From the NCBI GenBank assembly GCA_030762935.1, contig CM060900.1, positions 398,367,132-398,431,131 of the forward strand: DNA of 64,000 nt, in the 5' to 3' direction. The position numbers were made by a program, and so were the translations under genes. The notes beneath the pieces were generated by a model that was not told where the DNA came from, searched no databases, and worked only from the letters and a program-made list of their open reading frames with translations. Below, piece after piece: positions 25,901 to 36,702 of this stretch (positions within the stretch are counted from its first letter, which is position 1; the number at the start of each line of letters is the position of its first letter). Source of the DNA: Hymenopus coronatus. Its lineage: Eukaryota > Arthropoda > Insecta > Mantodea > Hymenopodidae.

Positions 25901-26529
25901 TATGTTTTTATGAATAGGTAAAACATTTCTTGTGTTCAAATATAAGTGTTAATCAGTTATACACAGTTGTAAAACATTTATTCCGATAGAAGAGGAGAGT
26001 TATGTTATTAGTTTTAAGATTATGGAAATGTTCAACTTATTTGTCTGTGGTGTTAACAGTATTATTTTCTATACCTTTAATAAATCGTTGTTTGGATGCA
26101 CTCTCATCGACATATTTACTGGCCAGAAATACATTTCTGAAATAATGACTGAGACGTTATCGAGAAGTTCAGTAAGAACTTTAAATCCTGACAGGTGCCT
26201 TTCCCCCTCCGATAAAACCCACTCTCAAGCTAATGTTAGGTATTTTGCAAAAAATGTTTTTCGAATTTATGGTGGTATTACATAAAAGGTAATCCTAGTT
26301 AAGTTGATTCGATTGCTTGACACTAAACAATTTAAACATGTTCTTCTAATCTAATACGCACGCACGCACCCACACACATACACACATTATCACCCAAAAC
26401 TGTTATATTAGATTGCAGTTAAATTACTTTGAGCTAAAAGTTTTAATATTAGAGTACATGATGAATTACCTTTGCGGATCACGTAGAACTGTTTCCTTTG
26501 AATCGTATTAGCTTATATAGAGGCACGCC
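25901..26529. other. No gene seen; CA-rich patch
   Basis: Unassigned sequence with a short CA/CGCA patch at about 26356-26386. An 87-codon frame at 26022-26285 has no motif. Confidence 0.35.
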
Positions 26530-26662
26530 TTTCTATGGCACTCGGGTTTATTCTCCTTTCTCCCTCCAGCTTCCTTTACGTGAAATGGTCGGACTTTACG
26601 GCGATACCGAGCTGTAAGATTACGAACTCCTTGCCCGTTAAGCAAACCAAAGAACAAAACGG
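26530..26662 (+). repeat. Dispersed repeat I, copy 1
   Basis: Shares GGTCGGACTTTACGGCGATA, then ACTCCTTG and a GCAAACC-AAA block, with 33180-33290 in the same order and orientation. Its class is unknown. Confidence 0.65.
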
Positions 26663-26983
26663 GAATTGATTAAACGCCGTATTCCCTCCAGTAGCCATCT
26701 GGTTTAGAGGCAGAAACTACTGAAAACTGCCGGCTCTGTTAGAGATAAGAAATATGCTGCACATACTAGAGGAAGTCTGTACGTTATAACAAATTGCAAC
26801 CGTGTAACACATATTAGCATATATTAGTATGTTTGAAGACATTTTAATCCAATAATTTTATATTTGTGAGTTTGACAAATCTAAAATAAAGCTAAAGTGA
26901 AATATGAAAACATTTGAGGTAAAAATGCGTAAGCACGCAAATATTTTGAAGAATTTTAAAGACGCTGGTTTTCTGTATTACAG

Positions 26984-27112
26984 GTTGTCGTGGAAAGCGG
27001 CAACTCAGCACTGGAGTATGGTGACCTGGCTGTGGATGAAGGTTCTCCCGTCAACCCTGACCTACACTTTGATTCCCAGTTGATGCATCTTTATGTGATG
27101 ACAGAGAAAAAG
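26984..27112 (+). CDS. PlexA: Internal exon of a plexin (end of sema domain)
   Basis: This is a 129-base exon of exactly 43 codons, open in phase 0 at both ends. It is preceded by a pyrimidine-rich acceptor (tctgtattacag) and followed by a donor (gtaaagtg). The translation begins VVVESGNSALEY and contains GSPVNPDLHFD and HLYVMTEKK. In plexins the end of the sema domain reads as a GSP-x-x-x-DL-x-F block followed by LYVM-T and then VSKV before the first PSI domain, and this exon stops exactly before that VSKV position. Plexins are single-pass semaphorin receptors of the plasma membrane that guide axons and cell movement; this stretch belongs to the extracellular ligand-binding propeller. The GSP block and LYVM fit the A type better than the B type, so the symbol is a best guess. 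No stop or frameshift is seen. Neighbouring exons were not found in the window. The family call is firm; the subtype is moderate. Confidence 0.85.
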
Positions 27113-28012
27113 GTAAAGTGTAAATATTATAGGCTAAATATTGGCATGCGATAAACCTCAACTGTCTCAGCATCTTCATCTGCGAATTCTTAAAGCATAA
27201 TATCGGCTTAGAATTATAGTTTTAGAATGCGCCTGTAATATAGTATCCCAAGCTATTCCATCAGCATTAATTATTTGGCAGAGGTACATAGAAGTATTTG
27301 ACCTTTCCACCTGTTCTGCGTCATCGGTGCGGTTCATAGCCGGTTGTCTCGAAGCTACGGGCGATCGATGTAAACCTTTACCATTTCACTCATTTATAAC
27401 TGTTGTATAAAAGCAATAGGTAAACAGAAACTGTAAATTGCAGAGTTATATTGAAGAATCGTTTGGTTTTCAGTTTTATTTTAGCAATGTTTAACGCCCA
27501 TTCATAGTAACGTCTAATGTTTCTTCGGCAAGAACGTACGCCGTCTTTTAGATTACTTAGCCTGAATAATTCATGTGCCCCGAAATGTGTTGTTAAGTAC
27601 ATGGATTGTTGCACGCCCAGAAACTTTTACACCTGGAAATCTTTCTGCAAATCGTACTTTTACTTAGCGAGCTGACACATATAAATCAATAATAAATACA
27701 TGCTGTGCAGTAGAAAACGTATGCAGTGCCATAATACGCTTAGTGACTAAGTTCAGGACAAAATAATAAGTCGCTCGTAATAACTGAATACACCATATCA
27801 CTGTGAACACAGTACTGCACTTCCAGACTAGAGGGAAACTGCGTCAGAAGCATGACCTTGTTTACAGAAGCAGTACGGAACCATGTGTCGACACGCTAGT
27901 GGAAAAACACGGCGCAGCCGGTTCGGAAGTTTTTGACTCGGTTGTTATGGCATCACAGGCGTGGAAGATTATGCATAAATTGAAATGATAATCGACAAAG
28001 AAAATTTGCGAA
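27113..28012. other. No gene seen after plexin donor
   Basis: Start of the downstream intron. A tiny piece of SINE tail-like sequence (AATGTTTAACGCCCATTC) lies at 27486. The 61-codon frame at 27803-27988 has no motif. Confidence 0.4.
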
Positions 28013-28185
28013 GGAAACGCTCCAAGCCTAAATTTGGGGTACTTCTCCGGTATTTACCAGTTGTGAGAACTGAGGGAAACCTGGAATGAACATGAATCAG
28101 GAAGGATGGTCTTGGCTGAATTTGAACCGTAGACCTCCGGTTTGCGAGTCCATGGCTTAATGACCTCGGCTATCCGTGTCGGTCT
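28013..28185 (-). mobile_element. SINE-D copy 1
   Basis: On the minus strand, a tRNA-like head (GATAGCCGAGGTCATTAAGC) with a B box (GGTTCAAATTC) is followed by CAGCCAAGACCATCCTTCCT, CTCACAACTGG and CAAATTTAGGCTTGGAGCG. The same order occurs on the plus strand at 62117-62313. It is truncated at its 3' end. Confidence 0.75.
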
Positions 28186-28394
28186 ATTCGTTTGGTTTAC
28201 AAAAATGTCTGGTCTTGTATTAATGAAATATGACGGGTTCGCGGGCTACCTCTGGTAAATCGGCACATTTTTATTTTCTGTCATCAGTAAATGATGCCGA
28301 TCATCGTCACACAAGTTTGAGGTAGGGAAGTTCCATATTTTCCACTCTCATAATTAACGAGGCGGTTGTCTCCATACTTCTCACTACTGTCTTT

Positions 28395-28610
28395 TAACTT
28401 AGTAATATTGGACGATGGATGAAATCGTTGAGTGATATTCAAATGAGTACGGGGTCCATGGAGCTTAAAGTTACTTCACATTCTTATTCTTAGGATAAGG
28501 GAAACCCTCGGAAGAAACCCTACCCGGGTAACTCACCCTAAGCGAGATTCGAACTCGCAACCCCTTGAATGTGAGGCAGACACTGCCGAGGCGGACACTG
28601 TTTACTTGTT
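28395..28610 (-). mobile_element. SINE-C copy 1
   Basis: Minus-strand tRNA-derived SINE. The B box complement (GCGAGATTCGAACTCGC) lies at 28541-28557, followed leftward by the complement of CGGGTAACTCACC and of AGGATAAGGGAAACCC. It aligns closely with 52990-53228. Confidence 0.8.
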
Positions 28611-28794
28611 TAGAACATTGCGCACACAGTACCGAATTCTGTTCGAAATTATTGCTGCATTTAACCAAGGAACTTGTAATCCACTATATATTTTCAGCAT
28701 AAAAATAAAAAAATAAAATAGAAACTTGTCGAATGGATAACTGAATGTTTGCCATATCAGAGCACACGTTTTGTGACAACAAATAACAGCAATG

Positions 28795-29285
28795 TACAGT
28801 GGTTATCGTTATCAGGAAGCGGATAGGATTTCGCTACTTAGCGCACAGTGACCTATTGTGCTTCTGGAAACCTCCAGGAGGATGGGCTGAAGGGAAGAAT
28901 AAAGGGGATTAGCAGATCAGAGGCGACGAGGTCAAATACAGGCGGGACCCCTTAGTCTCCAGATATTATATACATCCTGACGCCGACCGAACGCGCACGT
29001 GAGCCTGTCTCTCCTATGGAGATATCTCTTTGAAGCCCAATAAAATACCGAACACCATGTCAGATAACTCCTAAAAGCAAATTCTGTCCCTACATGCCTC
29101 GCCCACCGTCCACTCGTCTGATTCTTCAACCCTAAAGCATGATGAGTAAATGAAATGACAGCGGATAGGGAAATTCACAGCAGTAGATAATCCACCCTAG
29201 CATTTGCCTATCAACCACGGGAAATCGCGAAAGAACCCAAGGTCAGAATGGCCGGTCAGAACGGAAACGAGTCCCTAATGTTGTC
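28795..29285 (+). repeat. Dispersed repeat H, copy 2
   Basis: Second copy of the repeat at 24870-25345: GGTTATCGTTATCAGGAAGC, TGCTTCTGGAAACCTCC, CTCGCCCACCGTCCACTCGT, GAAACGAGTCCCT. It is diverged, with many small differences, implying an old family. Confidence 0.75.
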
Positions 29286-30779
29286 TCACGCGTTTTTTTC
29301 CGGAGCCAACTTGCTGGCAGCAATGAAAATAATCATGAATTGGGTCCTAGCATAAATTCTTCCAGAATCATAGAAGCTACAACTTTTATACTAATTTACA
29401 AATCAAAAGGTGATCGCACTGCACTATCGAATAAGCATAAATATTTCACGTAGCGAAGTAGCACAGAATGATCAAACGCTTCCATGAAAACACAGGTCTC
29501 TGTTATCACAGCTACAATTATAGCTGGTATATCATATACAGCCTCTATATACAGATTCTCCAGTTTATTATTTTTCGCCGAGAATAACACTAACTCTTGT
29601 AAAACCGGAAAACGCTCTAAAAAGTTGTGTAACAGATGCACTTGGTATGCTATTCGGTGTTCGTAAACGTATCGTTTTTCAAATGTAAAACCCGCACAAG
29701 AAGAGGACGTTAATCTAATTAATGTACACTCATTATGGAGGGAACACCAAGCCGATCCGTAAATATTCAGAGTTTTCAGTTATTGGTTTTACGTACAGTT
29801 GCTAAGTAGGTAATATAAGACATAAGAAGGTAATGAGTGAGGAACAATTTTGCAATTAAGGCAGCAACAGCCGAAAATGTTCACCAAGGTTCCAATCACA
29901 GTGCGGTTAGTTGGGTTAGGTTATGCTAGGGCAATTATCATACTAGCTCTGCATATTCATTATGAAACATTTGGGTTTGAAAGTTTTCTATTAGGCTTTG
30001 AAGAAACTAACGTCCCTATACTTGAATGAAGTAACACTGAAAACATACACATACGAATGAGATAACTAAATAAAAATACATTACGTTAATATAGTATATA
30101 TCGGGTACGCGATTTTAATTTTCAACAAAATAATAAACTAAAAAATATAACAAGTGTTGGCACATAATTATTATATCTAAATGATTAGTTTCACGAGACG
30201 ATTGTGAAATTTCGCGATAAAGTAACATCTCGGCTTTATAGATTTGAAGCATATGCTTTGAAGTTGCTAGCCGCTGGGAAGTGAAAGTTTTCCCTTTGAC
30301 GTAAGGACATATAAGAGTTAACCACACTTTACTGAGTATTCACCCATTTTGCCAATTCCCCATTGAACCCAACAGCTGGACATGAAACACACCACAATGC
30401 GTGTACCATTCACAAAAGGGATATGTGGGATACGAGTGAGATGACGAGGAAAATACAACTATTGCTGGCTATATGCTTGTAGCTTCTTTTATAATTATTA
30501 ATGGTACGTGTTGACTGGAGTAACCCGGAAACGCAGAACCTGCACAAAGCGGCATAAAATGATCACCCTCTAAGATGGGTACTATTTACACAATATTCGC
30601 ATCAGAAATGTAACCTGTGAATCTTCTTTCGCTTCCCATTTTAATATTGCGTATGTCTGTCACTAATATAAGTGTAACTGTATTGTTTGAAATTAATGAG
30701 GTCCCCTACATATTTCTGTAGTATAATGTCGCTAAAAACCAATTACGATTTTAGTGGTGTGAGTGAGTGAGAGATAGAG
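29286..30779. other. No gene seen
   Basis: Unassigned intronic sequence. Short frames on both strands lack motifs. Confidence 0.35.
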
Positions 30780-30784
30780 AGTAT

Positions 30785-31150
30785 ATGAATGTTACGGAAG
30801 GGTATTCCGCACTGAGGCCGTTGGCTTATTGCACGTCACACCTCTGCAGGAAAGGGTGAGATGAGTGTATTTTCAAAGGGCGGCCGACATTCGCACAGGG
30901 AGAGAGTCGACGTGAAGGGTGGTGCCTAACAGTTCATCTTGACGAGGGAAGCGCCACTAGCCCGTGGCTCGATCCTGGATAGACCAACTGAGTTTGCAGG
31001 CAATATCCAGCACCTTCCCGCCGCCGAGATCTGTATTTCTAGAGCGCAGTCACCTCCACGGAATTGCGCCTCTACCGCAGCCATCGTTGACACATGCTAC
31101 CCTGAAAGAGACCGATTGGGATGAAATGAAGGGGCTGGAAGATCCCTGAT
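30785..31150 (+). repeat. GC-rich dispersed element of unknown class
   Basis: Distinctly GC-richer than its surroundings. Its right end contains GCTACCCTGAAAGAGACCGA and GATGAAATGAAGGGGCTGGA. The complement of a similar end (TGCTACCCTGAAACAGGCC) is found at 53740-53800. It may be the 3' end of a LINE or SINE; no frame supports coding. Confidence 0.5.
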
Positions 31151-31440
31151 TTTAGAGATACTGTTTGATCCGGTCTGCATTCACAGAATAGGAGAATGGG
31201 AGATGAATTAAGAGTTTGTTATGATTTTAAACCACATAATGCACTTTACTGCATGGATAGAGTGTGTACTGTGTGGAGAAAAATTGGTTCTCCTCACATG
31301 TAGCTTATTAATTAATGGCATGTCGTAGTGAATCAACTTGGCGAATCTAACAAAAGATAAGGAAATATATTAAAGAATATTAGAATATATGCGTACGGAA
31401 ATAGCCTAAATATATGCAACTGTTGCAATATTAAGTTTAT

Positions 31441-31481
<41 letters not shown>

Positions 31482-32924
31482 GTCTCTTCTAATGCAATTG
31501 GTTAACAGAGTTGTCGTAAAAATACATCTGGAACTGCTTACCGTGAACATATATGGGTTGTCTCGGATATTGAGCAGTAGAAGGATTTGCCTACCCATGC
31601 ACACTGTCGGGGGAGGGTGTTACATTTTAAGGGAGAAATGTTTTGCCACACTTTAATAATCCGCTATACTGAATTACAATCTTCAGTTTATTGAAAAGCG
31701 TAATATACTGAACACAGATACAAAGAATGTAAACTTTACACTCTTAGTTTCCCCGATAACATATATGAAATTTATTCTATTTTTACCCACTCCGGACTTT
31801 TTAAAGCAGAGTGACTAAAGTAGGATAATTGAAAACGATCTGAAATTATTCTCTCATTTTTGTGCAGATGTTTTGCCCGTAGAGTTCTAAAAATCTGTGT
31901 TAGTCTTTTCTATTTACCTAAATCAAAGGAATGGAAAAGTTATACAACAAGAAACGTACCGTTAATTACATATACTGCTGCGGAATCATTTTGCCCACTT
32001 TCTAATAATAAGATAACAGTTTGAGGCACATCTTCATTAAAACCCTAGATTTAATAACCACTTCTATTATTCGTTGGAAACAACCGATCTTCCATATTTT
32101 CCGGTCTGTAATTCTCAGAGAAAAATGGAATAAGAACATACGTATTGCCGTGGCAATTTTGCATACGTTACATGGAAAAGGGCGTTTACCAGGATATTCT
32201 TACTGACAACGATGACTTCACTAATAGCGTTTGAGCATTAAACTCTACAAAGTTGTGAAAAATACGGGAAATTCGGATAAGAAGATTCGTATTGTGAGCG
32301 GTCTAAGATGAAGCTTATTTTGAACAGTTTATATTGGCCTCCCAGTTTATTGAAATTGAAGCCCGTGCAGCGTGCACAAATAGCCCCTGCAGCGTACTCA
32401 TTCTACTGATCAGTATCTATGCAAAACAACCTATAAAAGAGATTTTTACACCACTGGTTTTGCAAATTACGTAGTGCCATTATGGGAAGTGTATGACTAC
32501 TTCAAACAAGAAAACATGAAACGTTGTTCTGTTTTGTTCGTAACAGTGACATTTTTTAACTTGTTCACTGAGTGGTAGCTGTGGAAGATAGGTCGTCTTG
32601 AACTGCTATTTGCAACTGGTGGATACTCTATGGTTTACTACTCCAATGACACAGTGCTACATTATGTAACGTGAAACCAAGCTATTACTGTGTTGCCCGA
32701 ATAAACATTTTGTTATTGTGGACGTTACTTTCACGCAATTAATATCGTTTACTACATGATTTAAGACACTTACCTACATCAGTATATTTCATTGAACTAT
32801 CGTAGCACTAACGAGCAGTGAGTCCAATTTTGTAATATAGGGGCGCGGGTTTACTATTCATCCATGCTGAATGTAAATCATGAGACGCGTCGACACACGG
32901 CGTTTTATTACTTTCTTACAGCTT
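31151..32924. other. No gene seen
   Basis: Unassigned intronic sequence around a (TC)n tract. The 61-codon frame at 32021-32206 has no motif. Confidence 0.35.
31441..31481 (+). repeat. (TC)n microsatellite
   Basis: Dinucleotide TC run with two minor interruptions near its end. Confidence 0.95.
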
Positions 32925-33160
32925 ACTTGTAAGTAGAGAAAGTACTGAATTTCACCTCAAACATCCGATACGACATTTCATTGCAAATACTCCTTTTGAG
33001 GTCTCTTAAATGAGAAAGTCATTTTAAAAACAAATTTCCTGCGCGCGCGTCTGTGAACAGCATAACTGAAAAAAAGAAAAAAAAATCTGGTAAAACCCAA
33101 CCGTTACGCAAAGATTTTCAATAAAATCCCCCATCCCAAACTACCCTTTACATCAGGCAT
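32925..33160 (+). mobile_element. PAL partial outer arm
   Basis: Diverged plus-orientation arm start: TAGAGAAAGTACTGAATTTC, CTTTTGAGGTCTC, GTGAACAGCATAACTG, AAAATCCCCCATCCCAAACT and ACCCTTTACATC. It ends where repeat I begins. Confidence 0.65.
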
Positions 33161-33177
33161 GCTATTTTGAGTCAATC

Positions 33178-33290
33178 CATTCCCCTCTTCTCACCTCTAA
33201 ATGTGCCTTGCGGTTGGCCGGACTTTACGGCGACGCAGTGCTAACAGAATAGGGACTCCTTGGATGATGGGCAAACCGAAAACACAGGAT
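33178..33290 (+). repeat. Dispersed repeat I, copy 2
   Basis: Contains GGCCGGACTTTACGGCGACG, GACTCCTTGG and GCAAACCGAAAACA, matching the repeat at 26530. Confidence 0.62.
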
Positions 33291-33294
33291 TTTG

Positions 33295-33600
33295 TCCTTG
33301 TCTACCTATAACGGTTTACCAGTCATACAAAACTCATTAAGAATGAAGAGGACTTTACTGGCGACTTCCAGAAGGTTGAAGATATACATTTCATATGTCA
33401 TGTAAATATCTCAAACAGATGGTTGTTTTAAACAAAATCGTTAGCGCTACTTTTAAGAAAATGGAGAAAAGAATACTTTTCCATGTCCCAGGAGGAGAAA
33501 CAGTGCCTTAAATCATTGGTGAGGCTATTTATAATCTTTAATGGTTACACGGAAAGAAAACTATTATTGGTTAGTACGTTTAAACAGCCTTTATATGAAA
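33295..33600 (-). mobile_element. PAL partial arm (inner to middle)
   Basis: Minus-orientation arm middle: AACGGTTTACCAGTCATACA, AATGAAGAGGACTTTACTGG, AAGATATACATTTCATATGT, AAAATCGTTAGCGCTAC, then TTTCCATGTC. Repeat I separates it from the plus arm at 32925, so this may be a disrupted two-armed PAL. Confidence 0.65.
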
Positions 33601-34929
33601 ATACCCTCACTCCAGTAGTCATTCTTCAGATACTCATCTATATTAAGTGCAGTTAGGGCACTGTCCTAGAAAATGTACATTTGTGCCTTTAAAGTAACAA
33701 GTATGAACTTAAATACGTTTATATACAAACTAACTTTAATAATGTACAAAATGCTGATATTTTACATATGAAATTTAGTTCTGCTTATTGCGAGAATAGC
33801 GGCTGCAAGTGAAGGTAGAAGGTTGTTTATGTGTTGTTTTTCTTTACAAGTAACGCCCCGCTTGTTAAGAGCAGTTGTGTTTGTATGATTTAAATAATAT
33901 TCCCTAATCACTGAGAGTGGCGCTTCCACAGTTTCTGCGGCAGACGGATTTCGGAACGCAACAAAGTTGCAGCTATAGGCGCAATGGACTTACAGTGAAG
34001 CATTATCCCCTGGGTAATTATACAGAACTAAGTCTGTAGTTTGCAGGAAAAGCCGATACCGACGGACGGAGAAACGAACGTAGAGGTAGAAGTTAGCTCG
34101 TTGGTACAGTGGCACGTCTAGCTCGTTTACTGAGCCTCCCCTCCTCATGTGTGTGGTCGCTAGGGGTCTACGCCAACTGCCCAGCATCTTCCGCCCGGGT
34201 TAACGACTTCCTTCAACTTGGAAACGAAGAGAAGTCCTACCAGTCATAAAAACTTAAATTTATCTAGTGTTCTTTATACTCTTCTTTCTGAAACCATTAA
34301 AGTTGTCGGGTGCCCTGTATTCTACGGTATTGCCGGTATTTCAGGATGCGTAATGAGACTCCGCAATTGATAAATGTTCAGTAATAAAGAAATGAAATAT
34401 GTATGCGTGTAATTTATAAGAAATACAACACAGAATAATGATGTGTGACATATCAGGAATACTTATTACATCATGAGATGTAATTGATTCATGAACAGCT
34501 GCATGAATTGGGGTTCAAAAGGAAAAACAGCTAAATAATTAAAATTATTATATAAATATATAACTCCTAATTATAAAAGTAAACAAGCAAATAAAGTAAA
34601 TAACAATCCAACGATACAATTATGGTAATAACACGTATTGAATGAATATAAAAATGTATAAAGTAGTTCCATTAAAAGTGGCGACTTTTACGGAGATTAG
34701 AAAAGTTAATTGTGTCATTTGCATTAAAATGTGTAAGGATTTGCAAAATTCAAACTAATAACATAGAGTACTTCGAAATGGCTACTGCCCAAAAAAAGAT
34801 ATTATGCAACAGAAATTGTTTTAACAAGATTTACATTTTTTGTGTTACAAATCAAGAAATGCATTTCATTAGTCATGCATACATCTTAACCATAAAGTAT
34901 ATTAATCAAGGACGTTATAGCCATTTCAG

Positions 34930-34932
<3 letters not shown>
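33601..34932. other. No gene seen
   Basis: Unassigned. A segment near 34085-34140 has a weak tRNA-like look (GTTGGTACAGTGGCACGTC), but I could not find a B box. Confidence 0.3.

Positions 34933-34979
<47 letters not shown>
34933..34979 (+). repeat. (AT)n microsatellite
   Basis: About 23 AT units. An 89-codon frame ending in alternating tyrosine and isoleucine merely reads it. Confidence 0.98.
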
Positions 34980-34982
<3 letters not shown>

Positions 34983-35110
34983 GGGAGTGTTTTGAAAACC
35001 TTCGTGTCGTATTTTCGGCAGACGCCAAACTTACATAATCAAGTTTTGTGTTTCATTTTCGAGTTATACTGTTTACATACACATACATGCACCTTTTTCT
35101 GAATTATTTG
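34980..35110 (-). mobile_element. PAL partial outer arm
   Basis: Minus-orientation outer section: AAAACCTTCGTGTCGTATTT, GCCAAACTTACATAATCAAG, TTCATTTTCGAGTTATACTG and a CA-rich patch where complete copies have the CACAGACACAG block. Confidence 0.6.
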
Positions 35111-35384
35111 TGTGTTGCAATCAGATACCTTACTCTGCATGTTCGTCTAAATACTATTTTCGCAAAAGCTGTGAGAATAGGAATCGAAGCGGAGGTGAAG
35201 AAATGAATTTGGCCAAAACTGAAAAATGATTGCATATAGCAATTTTATTTGTTTTAGTATGATGCGGCGTTAGATCTTATACCGCTTCTTTTGTTTCCAA
35301 TTTGTAGATCACTAAATCTCGCCATTTTTCGGCTTTTACCAGTGAACAGGAAAATGCATGAGAAGGGGCCTTTTAAATCTCTAG

Positions 35385-36110
35385 TCCAATTGAAACAGGG
35401 ATTATAGAAATAAAAAAAAGTCCTGATGCGTTCGTTTCACGTGACCTTCTCTACCTATTCTGCAAAAGAATATCCGTACGAAAGCTTATTCCTCTATTTA
35501 CTTCATGCTAATCGTGATGGATATTAACAGAAATAGTGTTTTACTTTTCCTTGTGGGTATCAGGGAAACTAGGCCAAAGTGATAGTCAAATCGTTTAAGC
35601 GCCGTCCATTATGTGATGATGAAATGCGTTCTCTTTATATATCCAGGAGATAGAAAAAAAAAACGAATGAAAACTTCCTCTTTGAGAAACGGTGAGTATT
35701 GGGAATTTTAAACCAAAATGAGGAGGAGTAACTCCGAAATGGTTAACTCCACAAAAATGTATCTGACATAAGTGCCTGATTTAGCGAGATCTACATATTT
35801 TGTGCCAGATGTTCTATATCTCTATGGTTTACCAGTTAATGTAAAAAGTCATCCAGGATGAAGAGGACTCTGGGGTCTGCTTACAGAAAATTCAAGATAT
35901 ACGTTTCATTTGTCATGAAAGTATTGTGCAAACATATATTTGAATCAAAATCGATAGTACCTTTTTTGAGAAAATCACAATTTTCAAAATTGTTCCATTT
36001 AAAGGGTAGTGTTCCTGTCGTATCTTGGAAAATGCTGAACTTAAATATGCTTAATATTTACTCGAAATTTCGTTTTTGAGGTATGGACACACCCACACGG
36101 ACTTCATCTA
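35385..36110 (-). mobile_element. PAL element, long arm
   Basis: Minus-orientation arm in order: TCATGCTAATCGTGATGG, AACAGAAATAGTGTTTTAC, AAGTGATAGTCAAATCG, CCGAAATGGTTAACTCC, TATGGTTTACCAGTTAATG, AGTCATCCAGGATGAAGAGG, AGAAAATTCAAGATATACG, TTCCATTTAAAGGGTAGTG and GAAAATGCTGAACTTAAATA. It is non-coding; the 73- and 66-codon frames within it are accidental. Confidence 0.85.
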
Positions 36111-36378
36111 CTTAGCTATCCGAATAGGTTTGCTCAGTGAGAAAAGCACTATTCTGAGAATTCTGGCAAAAATCTTTCAAACGTTTTATTTTTTCAAAAC
36201 ACCCTGGCCACTGGTGCCCCAAAACATCGATCGCATGCCAGTTCATGATAGAAAAAGCCACTGTGCCTCCTCATAATAGTTATTTATGCTATATATGTTA
36301 AAAGAGGAGTTATATATTGTGATTAAGAATAAAAAATGCTATATTTATTCAACATTTCGTTTGTTTTTTTGTTTCTTT

Positions 36379-36460
36379 TTTTTTTTTTTTTTGGTTCAGC
36401 TGTTCACCCACACACAGACGCACACAAACGCACACAGTCAAACATTCAGGGGACCTTCTT
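36379..36460 (-). mobile_element. T tract plus small PAL-end fragment
   Basis: A T run (about 36375-36392) is followed by GTTCACCCACACACAGACGC and TTCAGGGGACCT. These match the CACAGACACAG and CAGGGGACCTC blocks near the outer end of minus-orientation PAL arms. Confidence 0.45.
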
Positions 36461-36501
36461 CTAGAAGGTGTTTTATTTAGGGTTCCTAGAAAAAATTATA
36501 T

Positions 36502-36702
36502 AATGTTTAACGTCCGTTTTTATTACTATGGCACCACAGGCGATGACACTGAGATACATGGAATGAAGATGGGGCACCGGTGAAATGCGATGGCGGGGAA
36601 ACCGGAGAACACGAAGAAAACCCGCCCGTGCGCAGCTTTGTCTATGTGGTCGGCTGGGATGGTGAGAGGTGAATGGTCTATCCACTCAGCCACGGCGCGG
36701 CC
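36502..36702 (-). mobile_element. SINE-A copy 5
   Basis: Minus-strand SINE-A: tail complement TGTTTAACGTCCGTTTTTAT, body GCGATGGCGGGGAAACCGGA, and head complement CACTCAGCCACGGCGCGGCC. A stretch around the B box is deleted (TATGTGGTCGGCTGGGATGG), so it should be inactive. Confidence 0.87.

Larger units (their letters stand above)
1..26983 (+). other. Inferred plexin intron, upstream part
   Basis: Everything left of the plexin exon is taken as intron, because the exon opens with an acceptor in mid-protein and no further plexin coding block was recognised upstream. The segment contains SINEs, PAL fragments and simple repeats described separately. Its true 5' limit lies outside the window. A short exon could have been missed by eye. 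Confidence 0.6.

Noticed and set aside
34085..34200. tRNA-derived SINE head
   Set aside because: Only a weak A-box resemblance; no B box could be found.
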